A DNA stretch of 64,000 nucleotides from Vibrio intestinalis (lineage in GTDB: Bacteria > Pseudomonadota > Gammaproteobacteria > Enterobacterales > Vibrionaceae): contig NZ_JANAVY020000012.1 in assembly GCF_025195085.2 (NCBI RefSeq), positions 49,784 to 113,783 on the forward strand, read 5' to 3'. This document shows positions 19,124-26,572 of the stretch, piece by piece (positions within the stretch are counted from its first letter, which is position 1; each line of letters begins with the position of its first letter). The notes below the pieces were generated by a model. It had not been told where the DNA came from and did no database searches. It saw nothing but the letters and a program-made list of their open reading frames with translations. Made by a program: the position numbers and the translations under genes.

Positions 19124-19588
19124 TTATTTTTGCTTGCGGTTTACTGGCTCAGCATATTGGATAGACATATCCCATGGTTGCTCAATCCAAGTATCCTGTG
19201 CGATGTCTACAACGTAGTCATCTAACAGCGCAGCACCTGATGGCTTAGCACATACCGCGATAAGTTTTGCTTTCGGGTACATTTCACGCAGTTTACGCGC
19301 AGTGTCACCACTGTCTACTAAGTCTTCAACGATTAGGTAACCTTCACCATCACCCTCTGGCGCTTTTAGAACGCTCATATCGCGCTGATGATCATGGTCG
19401 TAGCTTGAGATACAGATAGTATCTACGTAACGAATACCAAGCTCACGTGCCAAGATAGCACCAGGAACTAGACCACCACGGCTTACCGCCCAAATACCTT
19501 TCCACTGTTCTGCAGGCATTTGTTTTTCAGCTAGTTGACGGCAGTAAGTCTGCATGTTGTCCCAAGTAATAATGAATTTATTGCTCAT
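19124..19588 (-). CDS. gpt: Xanthine-guanine phosphoribosyltransferase
   Basis: Gpt salvages guanine, xanthine and, less well, hypoxanthine into nucleotides using PRPP. The PRPP-binding motif is [14 protein letters not shown] near residue 84, and the [14 protein letters not shown] segment precedes the flexible loop. The 154 residues match E. coli Gpt (152). It has a recognisable promoter overlapped by a PurR-like box and is followed by a terminator, so it is probably monocistronic. Confidence 0.96.
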   Translation of the reverse strand: MSNKFIITWDNMQTYCRQLAEKQMPAEQWKGIWAVSRGGLVPGAILARELGIRYVDTICISSYDHDHQRDMSVLKAPEGDGEGYLIVEDLVDSGDTARKLREMYPKAKLIAVCAKPSGAALLDDYVVDIAQDTWIEQPWDMSIQYAEPVNRKQK

Positions 19589-19690
19589 TGTAATAACCTA
19601 AATGTTTGAAAATCTGCATCCCCGTAATCGGTCGTAAAGTGAATCACACTTCACTTCGCATATCGCAACAGGCATGTATGGGGAAAAGCG

Positions 19691-19731
19691 ACGCAAACGT
19701 TTATTCTACCGAAAGCCAACTACAATACCAA
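19691..19731 (-). promoter_or_regulatory. gpt promoter with overlapping PurR-like operator
   Basis: On the minus strand TTGGTA (19726-19731) and TAGAAT (19703-19708) are spaced by 17 bases. ACGCAAACGTTT (19691-19702) matches the first twelve positions of the PurR operator and covers the -10 to start-site region, the right place for repression. A short inverted repeat AAGTGA...TTCACTT lies downstream in the leader. The rest of 19589-19895 holds only this leader and the permease terminator. Confidence 0.65.
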
Positions 19732-19820
19732 TCAGAAATCCTGTTCAAATAGAAATAAACGAGACAAAGAACAAACGTTCAACATAAACTCTCAAATCAC
19801 CGCTAGAGTGTCTCTCCAAA

Positions 19821-19860
19821 AACAAAAACGCCACCCAAGTATAAACTCGCGTGGCGCTTT
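19821..19860 (-). terminator. Terminator after the purine permease
   Basis: ACGCCAC (19828-19834) pairs with GTGGCG (19851-19856) around a 16-base loop. On the minus strand it is followed by two T5 runs. Confidence 0.6.
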
Positions 19861-19895
19861 AATCAGTATGGTGATGCTTGCCTCACCGAAGAGTA

Positions 19896-21185
19896 TTAGC
19901 TCAGCATGTATTTAATTACGAAGATAGCTGATAGTACCCAAACACTGATTGATACTTCGCGGCCTTTACCACTGAGCGCTTTAATCGCAGCGTAAGAAAT
20001 AAAGCCGAGTGCAATACCTTCCGCGATAGAGTAAGTCAGAGGCATCAGTAGGCAAGTTACAACTACTGGCGCAGCTTCCGTTAGGTCACGCCAATCAACA
20101 CTCACTAGACCAGACATCATCAAAATAGCCACGTAGAACAGCGCACCTGCTGTTGCGTAAGCTGGAATCATACCTGCGAGTGGTGAGAAGAAGATAGCCA
20201 GTAGGAATAGAACACCAACAACAACCGCCGTTAGACCAGTACGACCACCCGCCGCAACACCTGCAGTAGATTCAACAAATGATGTCGTGCTTGATGTACC
20301 CAATACCGCACCTACTGATGTCGCTGTAGAGTCAGCCAATAGTGCTTTATCTAGACGAGGTAGTTTACCATCTTCTTTGATTAGGTTTGCTTTGGTTGCA
20401 ACACCAACTAGCGTGCCTGCGGTATCGAAAAGGTCAACGAACAAGAAGGCAAACACAACAGAGATCATGCCAACTTCGAAAACGTCAGCAATGTTCATTT
20501 CCATGAACGTCGGCGCGATGCTTGGTGGCGCAGACATAACGCCGCCCCATTGCACATCACCTAAAATAAGGCCGATACCCGTAATGATAAGAATCGCCAG
20601 CATTACGCCGCCACGCACGCCTCGGTATACAAGTGCAATAGTTAAAAAGAAACCGAGAGCAGCAAGTGCTGGTTTAAGGCTAGTAATATCGCCGCGACCA
20701 ACCAATGTCGCTGGGTTATCAATAACGATACCCGCATTTTGCAGACCAATGAACGCAAGGAAAAGACCGATACCTGCCGAGATACCTGTACGCAATGACA
20801 TTGGAATAGAGTTGATGATCCACTCACGTACTTTGAAGATACTCAAAGCCATGAAGATCAAACCTGAAATGAATACCGCACCTAGCGCTACTTGCCAGCT
20901 ATGACCCATGCCAAGAACAACGCCGTAGGTAAAGAAGGCGTTTAAACCCATACCCGGAGCAAGTGCGATTGGGTAGTTAGCCACAAAACCCATAATGAAA
21001 CAGCCGATTGCTGCAGCCAAACATGTCGCAACAAATACAGCGCCCTTGTCCATACCCGCATCAGCAAGCATCGCAGGGTTAACAAAAATGATGTAAGCCA
21101 TCGTCAGGAAGGTAGTAATACCTGCGATGATTTCAGTTCTGACGGTCGTGCCGTTTTCACTGAGTTTAAATAGCTTCTCGAACAT
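19896..21185 (-). CDS. NCS2/AzgA-family purine permease
   Basis: This 429-residue membrane protein with about 12-14 hydrophobic segments is a proton-coupled purine base importer. It starts FKLSENGTTVRTEIIAGITTF and contains ALAPGMGLNAFF near residue 76, DLFDTAGTLVGV near residue 251 and GTSSTTSFVESTAGVAAGGRTG near residue 295-316, all typical of the AdeP/AdeQ and GhxP/GhxQ group. I cannot tell adenine from guanine/hypoxanthine specificity from sequence alone. Proximity to gpt and a consensus PurR box upstream support a role in purine salvage. Confidence 0.9.
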   Translation of the reverse strand: MFEKLFKLSENGTTVRTEIIAGITTFLTMAYIIFVNPAMLADAGMDKGAVFVATCLAAAIGCFIMGFVANYPIALAPGMGLNAFFTYGVVLGMGHSWQVALGAVFISGLIFMALSIFKVREWIINSIPMSLRTGISAGIGLFLAFIGLQNAGIVIDNPATLVGRGDITSLKPALAALGFFLTIALVYRGVRGGVMLAILIITGIGLILGDVQWGGVMSAPPSIAPTFMEMNIADVFEVGMISVVFAFLFVDLFDTAGTLVGVATKANLIKEDGKLPRLDKALLADSTATSVGAVLGTSSTTSFVESTAGVAAGGRTGLTAVVVGVLFLLAIFFSPLAGMIPAYATAGALFYVAILMMSGLVSVDWRDLTEAAPVVVTCLLMPLTYSIAEGIALGFISYAAIKALSGKGREVSISVWVLSAIFVIKYMLS

Positions 21186-21208
21186 GGTCGAATCCTATCC
21201 AGATTTAA

Positions 21209-21246
21209 AAGTAAGCGATTGCGTAAACGATTGGCTACGGATTATA
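21209..21246 (-). promoter_or_regulatory. Purine permease promoter and PurR-consensus operator
   Basis: A perfect TATAAT -10 (21241-21246, minus strand) has a weak TGGAAT -35 17 bases upstream. About 17 bases downstream is ACGCAATCGCTTACTT (21209-21224, minus strand), which fits every fixed position of the E. coli PurR consensus ANGCAANCGNTTNCNT. Confidence 0.65.
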
Positions 21247-21249
21247 AAG

Positions 21250-21540
21250 TCATCAATTAGCAAATTCCAGATAGAATTATCACTCTAATCGATATTTTCA
21301 GGCAAAGGATCGATAAAACGACAGAAGAAACACCCAAGATAAAGAAAAAAACACCTATTTTTCAATAAATAAGATAATGAAAGCTATCTCAATCCATTTG
21401 GTGATATTTCGAGCCATGTTGTAAACTTTCAGCGTATTTATTGAATTGATATCGTGCTTAGATATGAGTTTATGCGAGTAAAATAGATAAGGGATAAGCA
21501 AAAGCAAGAAATGGGGCCACAGTTGGCTATAAAAACAGCA
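21250..21540. other. AT-rich intergenic stretch without supported features
   Basis: Between the permease promoter and the terminator of the 28-codon gene the sequence is AT-rich. I see no ORF with a ribosome binding site and no clear hairpin terminator. Confidence 0.4.
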
Positions 21541-21544
21541 GATA

Positions 21545-21572
21545 AAAAAACGCCACTCAATTTGAGTGGCGG
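21545..21572 (-). terminator. Terminator of the 28-codon gene
   Basis: CGCCACTCAA (21551-21560) pairs with TTGAGTGGCG (21562-21571). Read on the minus strand the stem is followed by seven T residues (21544-21550). No annotated-size gene ends here, so it belongs to the small transcription unit that starts near 21855. Confidence 0.75.
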
Positions 21573-21656
21573 TTGAATCATGTCAGCTGAAATGCAACTG
21601 AAAATAAATTCCAATAATAGGGGGTGAACAAAACTGTTCGATAAACAAGTTAAAAC

Positions 21657-21743
21657 TTAGTAGCCAAAACTTGTTGGGTATACAAAGTTACTAGTGTAAA
21701 CAGAGTTGTTTAGCCAGAACGTTGCACTTGGTAAACCTTTCAT
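21657..21743 (-). CDS. Putative 28-residue small protein
   Basis: The ORF starts MKGLPSATFW and ends VYPTSFGY, rich in Ser, Thr, Asn, Phe and Tyr and with no basic residue after Lys2. It has AAGGTGAT six bases before its ATG at 21743. A promoter (TTGTAA, 16 bases, TATATT) lies about 120-145 bases upstream, and a strong terminator ends the unit about 85 bases after the stop. I recognise no family. The complete unit of promoter, ribosome binding site, ORF and terminator argues that it is a real small gene or a dual-function RNA. Known alternatives are a chance ORF on a regulatory RNA. Confidence 0.5.
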   Translation of the reverse strand: MKGLPSATFWLNNSVYTSNFVYPTSFGY

Positions 21744-21854
21744 ACTATCACCTTTTAAATCAATGCAATTAACAGTAAAACGTTGATTTCTCGGTTCCAT
21801 GGAGGCGATAAATCGGACTCATCCTTTGAGCATTTTTTCTTCGCTTGGGAAGTT

Positions 21855-21912
21855 GGTTACAAATATACCTCACAGAAAAAAAATTACAACCCTTTTGGTG
21901 ATAAAAGTCACA
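21855..21912 (-). promoter_or_regulatory. Promoter of the 28-codon gene with CRP-like site
   Basis: On the minus strand TTGTAA (21884-21889) and TATATT (21862-21867) are separated by 16 bases, placing the start near 21855. A CRP-like site, TGTGA-N6-TCACC on the minus strand (21897-21912), lies just upstream, centred near -50. The leader has a CTCA-AAGGA-TGAG hairpin near 21824-21836 that exposes GGA. Confidence 0.45.
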
Positions 21913-21925
21913 ATTGCTTTAATAA

Positions 21926-21939
21926 TTGATTTAGATCAT
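21926..21939 (+). promoter_or_regulatory. FNR-like site
   Basis: TTGATTTAGATCAT matches the FNR consensus TTGAT-N4-ATCAA at nine of ten fixed positions. It lies upstream of the 28-codon gene. This is a sequence match only. Confidence 0.3.
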
Positions 21940-22000
21940 GCCAAAACTGAAAGTTAATTACAGAATTATCAAGTTATCTGTAAATTTCAGCACAACACAA

Positions 22001-22041
22001 ATGAAAACGATTGCGCATTAGAACAGCGAAACGTTTGCTCA
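22001..22041. promoter_or_regulatory. Two tandem PurR-like boxes
   Basis: On the minus strand GCGCAATCGTTTTCAT (22001-22016) matches 11 of 12 fixed PurR positions and GAGCAAACGTTTCGCT (22026-22041) matches 10 of 12. Their centres are 25 bases apart. They lie about 170-205 bases upstream of pepD and about 150 bases upstream of the 28-codon gene promoter, so the target is uncertain. The remaining DNA to 22207 holds no other clear signal. Confidence 0.5.
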
Positions 22042-22207
22042 AATTGTGATTACAGCAATAGAAAACCGTGCTCAAGCCACTATTCCCTAATATAAAGGAG
22101 TGGTATTCTTGCTGCCTCTACTCAAAAGGCCAGTCTAGTATTTCGTGCTAGATAAATAGCCAAACAACAAAACATGATCTGGTCTTATTCTTAATAAGGA
22201 GTCATCC

Positions 22208-23680
22208 GTGTCTGAATTCCATTCTGAAATCAGCAAGTTATCACCTGCTCCACTTTGGCAGTTCTTTGATAAAATTTGTTCTATTCCTCACCCTTCTGCT
22301 CACGAAGAAGCGCTTGCACAATACATTGTTACATGGGCTCAAGAGCAAGGCTTAGATGTTCGCCGCGATCCAACTGGCAACGTATTCATTAAAAAGCCAG
22401 CTACACCGGGCATGGAAAACAAGAAAGGCGTGGTTCTGCAAGCACACATCGATATGGTGCCGCAGAAGAACGAAGATACGGACCACGATTTCCTTACGGA
22501 TCCTATCCAACCTTACGTTGATGGCGAGTGGGTTACTGCAAAAGGTACAACACTAGGCGCTGATAACGGTATGGGTATGGCTTCTTGTCTAGCAGTGCTT
22601 GCCGCTGATGACATCAAACACGGCCCACTAGAAGTGTTGCTTACTGTAGATGAAGAAGCGGGCATGACTGGTGCATTCGGTCTTGAAGCTGGTTGGTTAG
22701 AAGGTGACATCCTTCTTAACACTGACTCAGAGCAAGAAGGTGAAGTGTACATGGGTTGTGCTGGCGGTATCGATGGTGAGATTTCACTGACTATCGCTCG
22801 TGAAGCAATCCCTGCAGGTTACACAACGCGTCAACTTGTATTAAAAGGTCTTAAAGGTGGCCACTCTGGTTGTGATATCCACACTGGCCGTGGCAACGCA
22901 AACAAATTGCTTGCTCGCTTCCTAGCTGGCCACGCGCAAGAGCTAGACCTACGTCTAATCGAGTTCCGCGGTGGTAGCCTTCGTAACGCAATTCCTCGTG
23001 AAGCTTTTGTAACGGTTGCTGTTCCTACGGCAAACGAAGCTAAGCTAGCTGAGCTATTTACTTTCTACACAGAGCTACTTCGTTCTGAGCTTGGCCGCGT
23101 AGAAACTGATATCGTTAGCTTCAATGAAACAGTTGCGACAGCACATCAAGTATTCACAGTCGCTGACCAACAACGCTTCATCGCTATCATGAATGCAGCA
23201 CCAAACGGTGTTATCCGCATGAGTGATGAAATTGAAGGCGTAGTAGAAACATCTCTAAACGTGGGTGTTGTAGAAACAGAGCAAGACAAAGTATCTATTC
23301 TTTGCCTAGTGCGCTCTTTGATTGACTCTGGCCGTCAACAAGTAGAAGGCACTCTGACTTCTCTTGCTGAACTTGCTGGCGCTCAAATTGAGTTCACTGG
23401 TGCTTACCCAGGTTGGAAACCAGACGCAGACTCAGAAATCATGCACGTATTCCGTGACATGTATGAGCGCGTATACGGCCGCAAGCCAAACATCATGGTT
23501 ATTCACGCTGGCCTTGAGTGTGGTCTATTTAAAGAACCTTACCCGAACATGGATATGGTTTCTTTCGGTCCAACAATCAAATTCCCACACTCTCCTGATG
23601 AAAAAGTAGAAATCAGCACTGTTGCTCTATTCTGGGAACAGATGGTTGCTCTACTAGAAAGCATCCCTGAAAAAGCATAA
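22208..23680 (+). CDS. pepD: Aminoacyl-histidine dipeptidase (peptidase D)
   Basis: PepD is an M20C-family zinc dipeptidase with broad specificity, including carnosine-type substrates. The 490-residue protein begins with GTG at 22208, with AAGGAG eight bases upstream. Metal-site motifs are AHIDMVPQK (about 78-86), LGADNGMGMA (about 117-126) and DEEAGMTGA (about 149-157), and KGGHSGCDIH lies in the lid region. E. coli pepD also neighbours gpt. A strong terminator follows. Confidence 0.96.
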   Translation: MSEFHSEISKLSPAPLWQFFDKICSIPHPSAHEEALAQYIVTWAQEQGLDVRRDPTGNVFIKKPATPGMENKKGVVLQAHIDMVPQKNEDTDHDFLTDPIQPYVDGEWVTAKGTTLGADNGMGMASCLAVLAADDIKHGPLEVLLTVDEEAGMTGAFGLEAGWLEGDILLNTDSEQEGEVYMGCAGGIDGEISLTIAREAIPAGYTTRQLVLKGLKGGHSGCDIHTGRGNANKLLARFLAGHAQELDLRLIEFRGGSLRNAIPREAFVTVAVPTANEAKLAELFTFYTELLRSELGRVETDIVSFNETVATAHQVFTVADQQRFIAIMNAAPNGVIRMSDEIEGVVETSLNVGVVETEQDKVSILCLVRSLIDSGRQQVEGTLTSLAELAGAQIEFTGAYPGWKPDADSEIMHVFRDMYERVYGRKPNIMVIHAGLECGLFKEPYPNMDMVSFGPTIKFPHSPDEKVEISTVALFWEQMVALLESIPEKA

Positions 23681-23702
23681 TTTAGATTAGTTTTTCTTAT
23701 CC

Positions 23703-23735
23703 AAAAAGCCAGCTAGCATTAGCTGGCTTTTTTTG
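23703..23735 (+). terminator. Terminator after pepD
   Basis: AAAGCCAGCTA (23705-23715) pairs with TAGCTGGCTTT (23720-23730), followed by a T run. Confidence 0.9.
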
Positions 23736-23770
23736 TGTCTGTAATAAATATTTTTTGTCGTTAAGGAAAA

Positions 23771-23821
23771 ATGTTTTCGTTAGTCATCAGAGAATCAGGT
23801 TGCTACATTCGCCGTCCTTGA
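23771..23821 (+). CDS. Possible 16-residue leader peptide upstream of rimB-rimK
   Basis: ATG at 23771 follows AAGGAAA by two bases and encodes 16 residues ending CYIRRP before TGA. The stop codon overlaps the first arm of a series of hairpins. It resembles a transcription-attenuation leader, and a C-terminal Pro before stop is a context that can slow termination. The spacing of ribosome binding site to start is short, and the ORF may be fortuitous. Confidence 0.25.
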   Translation: MFSLVIRESGCYIRRP

Positions 23822-23912
23822 AGCGTCTTAGGGCAAACCATCTTGCCTTCTTCAAGCCATAACACCGTGTTGTTATGTTGGTAGCACTCCATCCTGGAGT
23901 GTCTTTATTCTC
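23816..23912 (+). ncRNA. Candidate structured RNA (leader or small RNA) with three hairpins
   Basis: Three consecutive stems are visible: CTTGAAG (23817-23823) with CTTCAAG (23850-23856) enclosing GGCAA/TTGCC; CATAACA (23858-23864) with TGTTATG (23871-23877); and CACTCC (23885-23890) with GGAGTG (23896-23901), followed by a pyrimidine-rich TCTTTATTCTCTCTT tail. An extended -10 TGCTACATT (23801-23809) would place a transcription start near 23816. It may be an independent small RNA or the leader of the rimB operon. The rest of 23913-24070 shows no other feature. Confidence 0.35.
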
Positions 23913-24070
23913 TCTTATACTAATCTGTATAAGTAGCCGTTGAATAGTTGCACTGCACCGAACAATTGTTACGTATATATCAGGGCTGACTTATTGCCCT
24001 ATTGTTCGCTAACTCAAGTGCATATTCAGCATTCTTATTACTTTTAGTATTAAAAAAACTGATTACTGCG

Positions 24071-24514
24071 ATGAAGAAAGAAAAATTACTTGTAGGCTGG
24101 CGCGAAACGTTAAGCCTACCGGGCCTTGGTATTGAAAAAATTAATGCAAAAATCGATACCGGAGCCAGAACATCTTGCTTACACGCGTTCAAAGTAGAGA
24201 GCTTTGAAAAGGACCAAGAGAAATGGGTGCGTTTTTGGGTTCACCCAATTCAACACAACACGGAAGTTGAAATGGTTTGTGAAGCTAAAGTTATTGATGA
24301 ACGCACCGTTCGAGATTCAGGCGGCCATGAAGAATCCCGCTATGTGATTGAATCTGAACTGAGCATTGGTGGCCAAACTTGGCCAATTGAAATCACATTA
24401 ACGAACCGTGACAACATGGCATTTCGCATGTTGCTAGGTCGCACGGCAATGCATCACCGCATTCAAGTTGACCCTGTTGAATCATTTTTAATCCCTTTCG
24501 AGGAAAACAAATAA
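24071..24514 (+). CDS. rimB: RimB-like retropepsin-type (ATP-dependent zinc protease family) protein
   Basis: This belongs to the Zn_protease/DUF785 family (COG4067). From the ATG at 24071 ([12 protein letters not shown]) it has 147 residues; a TTG 23 codons earlier would add an unlike N-terminus. The motif KIDTGARTS near residue 26 is the aspartic-protease-like DTGA signature, and [10 protein letters not shown] near the C-terminus is the second conserved block. In Pseudomonas RimB acts with RimK in modification of ribosomal protein S6. Its stop overlaps the rimK ATG (TAATG). There is no strong ribosome binding site. Confidence 0.85.
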   Translation: MKKEKLLVGWRETLSLPGLGIEKINAKIDTGARTSCLHAFKVESFEKDQEKWVRFWVHPIQHNTEVEMVCEAKVIDERTVRDSGGHEESRYVIESELSIGGQTWPIEITLTNRDNMAFRMLLGRTAMHHRIQVDPVESFLIPFEENK

Positions 24515-25419
24515 TGAAAATTGGTATTCTATCTCGTAACGCCAAACTGTACTCCACTCGCCGTCTAATTGAAGCGATTGAAGCCCGTGGCCATGAAGTC
24601 AAAGTGATCGATGCTCTGCGCTGTTACATGAATATCAACTCAGAGAAGCCAGAGATCCATTTCAAAGGTGAAGAGCTGTCTGGTTTTGATGCGATCATTC
24701 CTCGTATCGGTGCATCTGTGACCTTCTACGGCACAGCAGTTCTGCGTCAATTTGAAATGATGGGTGTATACCCAGTGAATGAGTCTGTGGCAATTACTCG
24801 CTCTCGCGACAAGCTACGCTCAATGCAGTTGCTATCACGTAAAGGCATCGGTATGCCGATTACTGGCTTTGCAAGCAAACCAGATGACGTGAAAGATCTA
24901 CTTGAAATGGTTGGCGGTGCGCCAGTCGTGATCAAACTGCTCGAAGGTACTCAAGGTATCGGTGTTGTGTTGGCTGAAACGCGTAAAGCGGCAGAGAGCG
25001 TAGTTGAAGCGTTCATGGGCCTTAAAGCCAACATCATGGTACAGGAATACATTAAAGAAGCTGGCGGTGCTGACATCCGCTGCTTCGTGATTGGCGACAA
25101 AGTGATTGCTGCGATGAAACGTCAAGGTGCTGAAGGCGAGTTCCGCTCTAACCTGCACCGTGGCGGTAGCGCATCACTAATCAAAATCACACCAGAAGAG
25201 CGCCGTACTGCGGTTGCTGCTGCGAAGATAATGGGTCTAAATGTGGCTGGGGTGGATCTTCTACGTTCTGACCGCGGTCCATTAGTCATGGAAGTAAACT
25301 CATCTCCAGGTCTTGAAGGTATTGAGGCCGCAACTGGTAAAGACATTGCTGGAATGATTGTCGAATTTATTGAAAAGAAAGCGGCAACTAAAAGGACAAA
25401 AACTCGTGGCAAAGGCTAA
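24514..25419 (+). CDS. rimK: Ribosomal protein S6 glutamate ligase RimK
   Basis: RimK is an ATP-grasp ligase that adds glutamates to the C-terminus of S6. The 301 residues match the E. coli enzyme. ATP-grasp landmarks are [18 protein letters not shown] (about 133-150), [20 protein letters not shown] and the metal site [14 protein letters not shown] (about 258-271). It is second in a three-gene operon, overlapping rimB by one base and the next gene by 14 bases. Confidence 0.95.
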   Translation: MKIGILSRNAKLYSTRRLIEAIEARGHEVKVIDALRCYMNINSEKPEIHFKGEELSGFDAIIPRIGASVTFYGTAVLRQFEMMGVYPVNESVAITRSRDKLRSMQLLSRKGIGMPITGFASKPDDVKDLLEMVGGAPVVIKLLEGTQGIGVVLAETRKAAESVVEAFMGLKANIMVQEYIKEAGGADIRCFVIGDKVIAAMKRQGAEGEFRSNLHRGGSASLIKITPEERRTAVAAAKIMGLNVAGVDLLRSDRGPLVMEVNSSPGLEGIEAATGKDIAGMIVEFIEKKAATKRTKTRGKG

Positions 25420-26470
25420 AAAGAATCGCGCTTTTGAGTTTCTCGGCGAGTCAATCTTGCCGGGCGAACGTAAGGTAGTCGAGCTTGAAGCTGCAAAGCT
25501 TTACACTCACTCACCATTATCGATTCCTGTCGAGATCATTAATGGCAAGTTGGAAGGCCCAACACTAATGGTCAATGCTGCAATCCATGGCGACGAACTG
25601 AATGGCGTAGAAATTGTACGCCAGCTGATCAACACCATTGATACCAGCAAACTGAAAGGCACGCTCATTGCTGTGCCAATCGTCAACGTATTTGGCTTTA
25701 TTCATAAGTCACGTTACTTGCCGGACAGACGCGATTTAAACCGCTGCTTCCCGGGCAGTGAAAAAGGTTCTTTGGCCTCTCGCATGGCTCATACCTTTTT
25801 CTCTCAAGTAGCAAAACGTTGTGACTACATCTTGGATTTGCACACAGGCGCGATTCATCGCACTAACCTACCGCAAATTCGAGCTGACTTAAGCAATGAA
25901 GAGACACTAAGAATTGCTCAAGCGTTTGCAACACCAGTGATCGTCGATGCTCCACTTCGCGATGGCTCACTACGCAGTGAAGCAGAACGTTTAGGCATTC
26001 CTGTACTGACTTACGAAGCGGGTGAAGCGCTGCGCTTTGAACCGATTTGTATCAGTGCTGGCTACATTGGTGTGCAGCGTGTAATGCAGGCTATTGGCAT
26101 GCTACGCGCAAGCCGTAAAAAGCTACCAACACCAGTGATTGCTAAATCCACCAGCTGGCTGCGAGCTGAGAGCGACGGTATTTTACGTACGGTCGTGACT
26201 CTGGGTGAGAAAGTCGCGAAAGGTCAAACCTTGGCATACATCAGTGCGCCTCTTGGCCATAGTGAAATCGAACTAAAGGCACGCAAAGGCGGTATTGTTA
26301 TCGGCCAACAAACGCTACCACTGGTAAACGAAGGCGATGCTATCTTCCATTTAGCCTACTTTGAGGAAGATGACCAAGATGTTGAACAGGTTGTTGAAGA
26401 GTTTATAGAAGAAGTGATTGACGCGGATCTAGAACCTTTGACTACAGGTCAAATCAACTCTCCGTCTTAA
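25406..26470 (+). CDS. Succinylglutamate desuccinylase/aspartoacylase-family (M14-like) hydrolase
   Basis: The GTG at 25406 is preferred, with AAAGGA upstream and overlap with rimK; a TTG at 25358 is unlikely. The 354-residue zinc hydrolase has [10 protein letters not shown] (HxxE metal ligands) near residue 59, [10 protein letters not shown] near residue 104, and LDLHTG supplying the third ligand. The C-terminal part (about 240-330) is a biotinyl/lipoyl-like beta domain, as in other AstE_AspA proteins. Its substrate is unknown. Operon position next to RimK suggests a glutamyl or acyl-amino-acid substrate, which is inference. Confidence 0.88.
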   Translation: MAKAKKNRAFEFLGESILPGERKVVELEAAKLYTHSPLSIPVEIINGKLEGPTLMVNAAIHGDELNGVEIVRQLINTIDTSKLKGTLIAVPIVNVFGFIHKSRYLPDRRDLNRCFPGSEKGSLASRMAHTFFSQVAKRCDYILDLHTGAIHRTNLPQIRADLSNEETLRIAQAFATPVIVDAPLRDGSLRSEAERLGIPVLTYEAGEALRFEPICISAGYIGVQRVMQAIGMLRASRKKLPTPVIAKSTSWLRAESDGILRTVVTLGEKVAKGQTLAYISAPLGHSEIELKARKGGIVIGQQTLPLVNEGDAIFHLAYFEEDDQDVEQVVEEFIEEVIDADLEPLTTGQINSPS

Positions 26471-26518
26471 CTAGCGCCCAAGTAAACGACATCTGTTAAT
26501 TACGTAAGTGACTTGAAT

Positions 26519-26553
26519 AGAAAGCCCGCGATGAAAATCGCGGGCTTTTTGTT
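26519..26553. terminator. Bidirectional terminator between the rimK operon and the symporter
   Basis: AAAGCCCGCGAT (26521-26532) pairs with ATCGCGGGCTTT (26537-26548), with a T run on the plus strand. Confidence 0.9.
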
Positions 26554-26572
26554 TTTGAGTCGAATTGGAGGC

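Noticed and set aside
23828..23845. GGGCAAACC resembling the c-di-GMP-I riboswitch core
   Set aside because: The GAAA tetraloop, the receptor and the rest of the GEMM consensus are missing.
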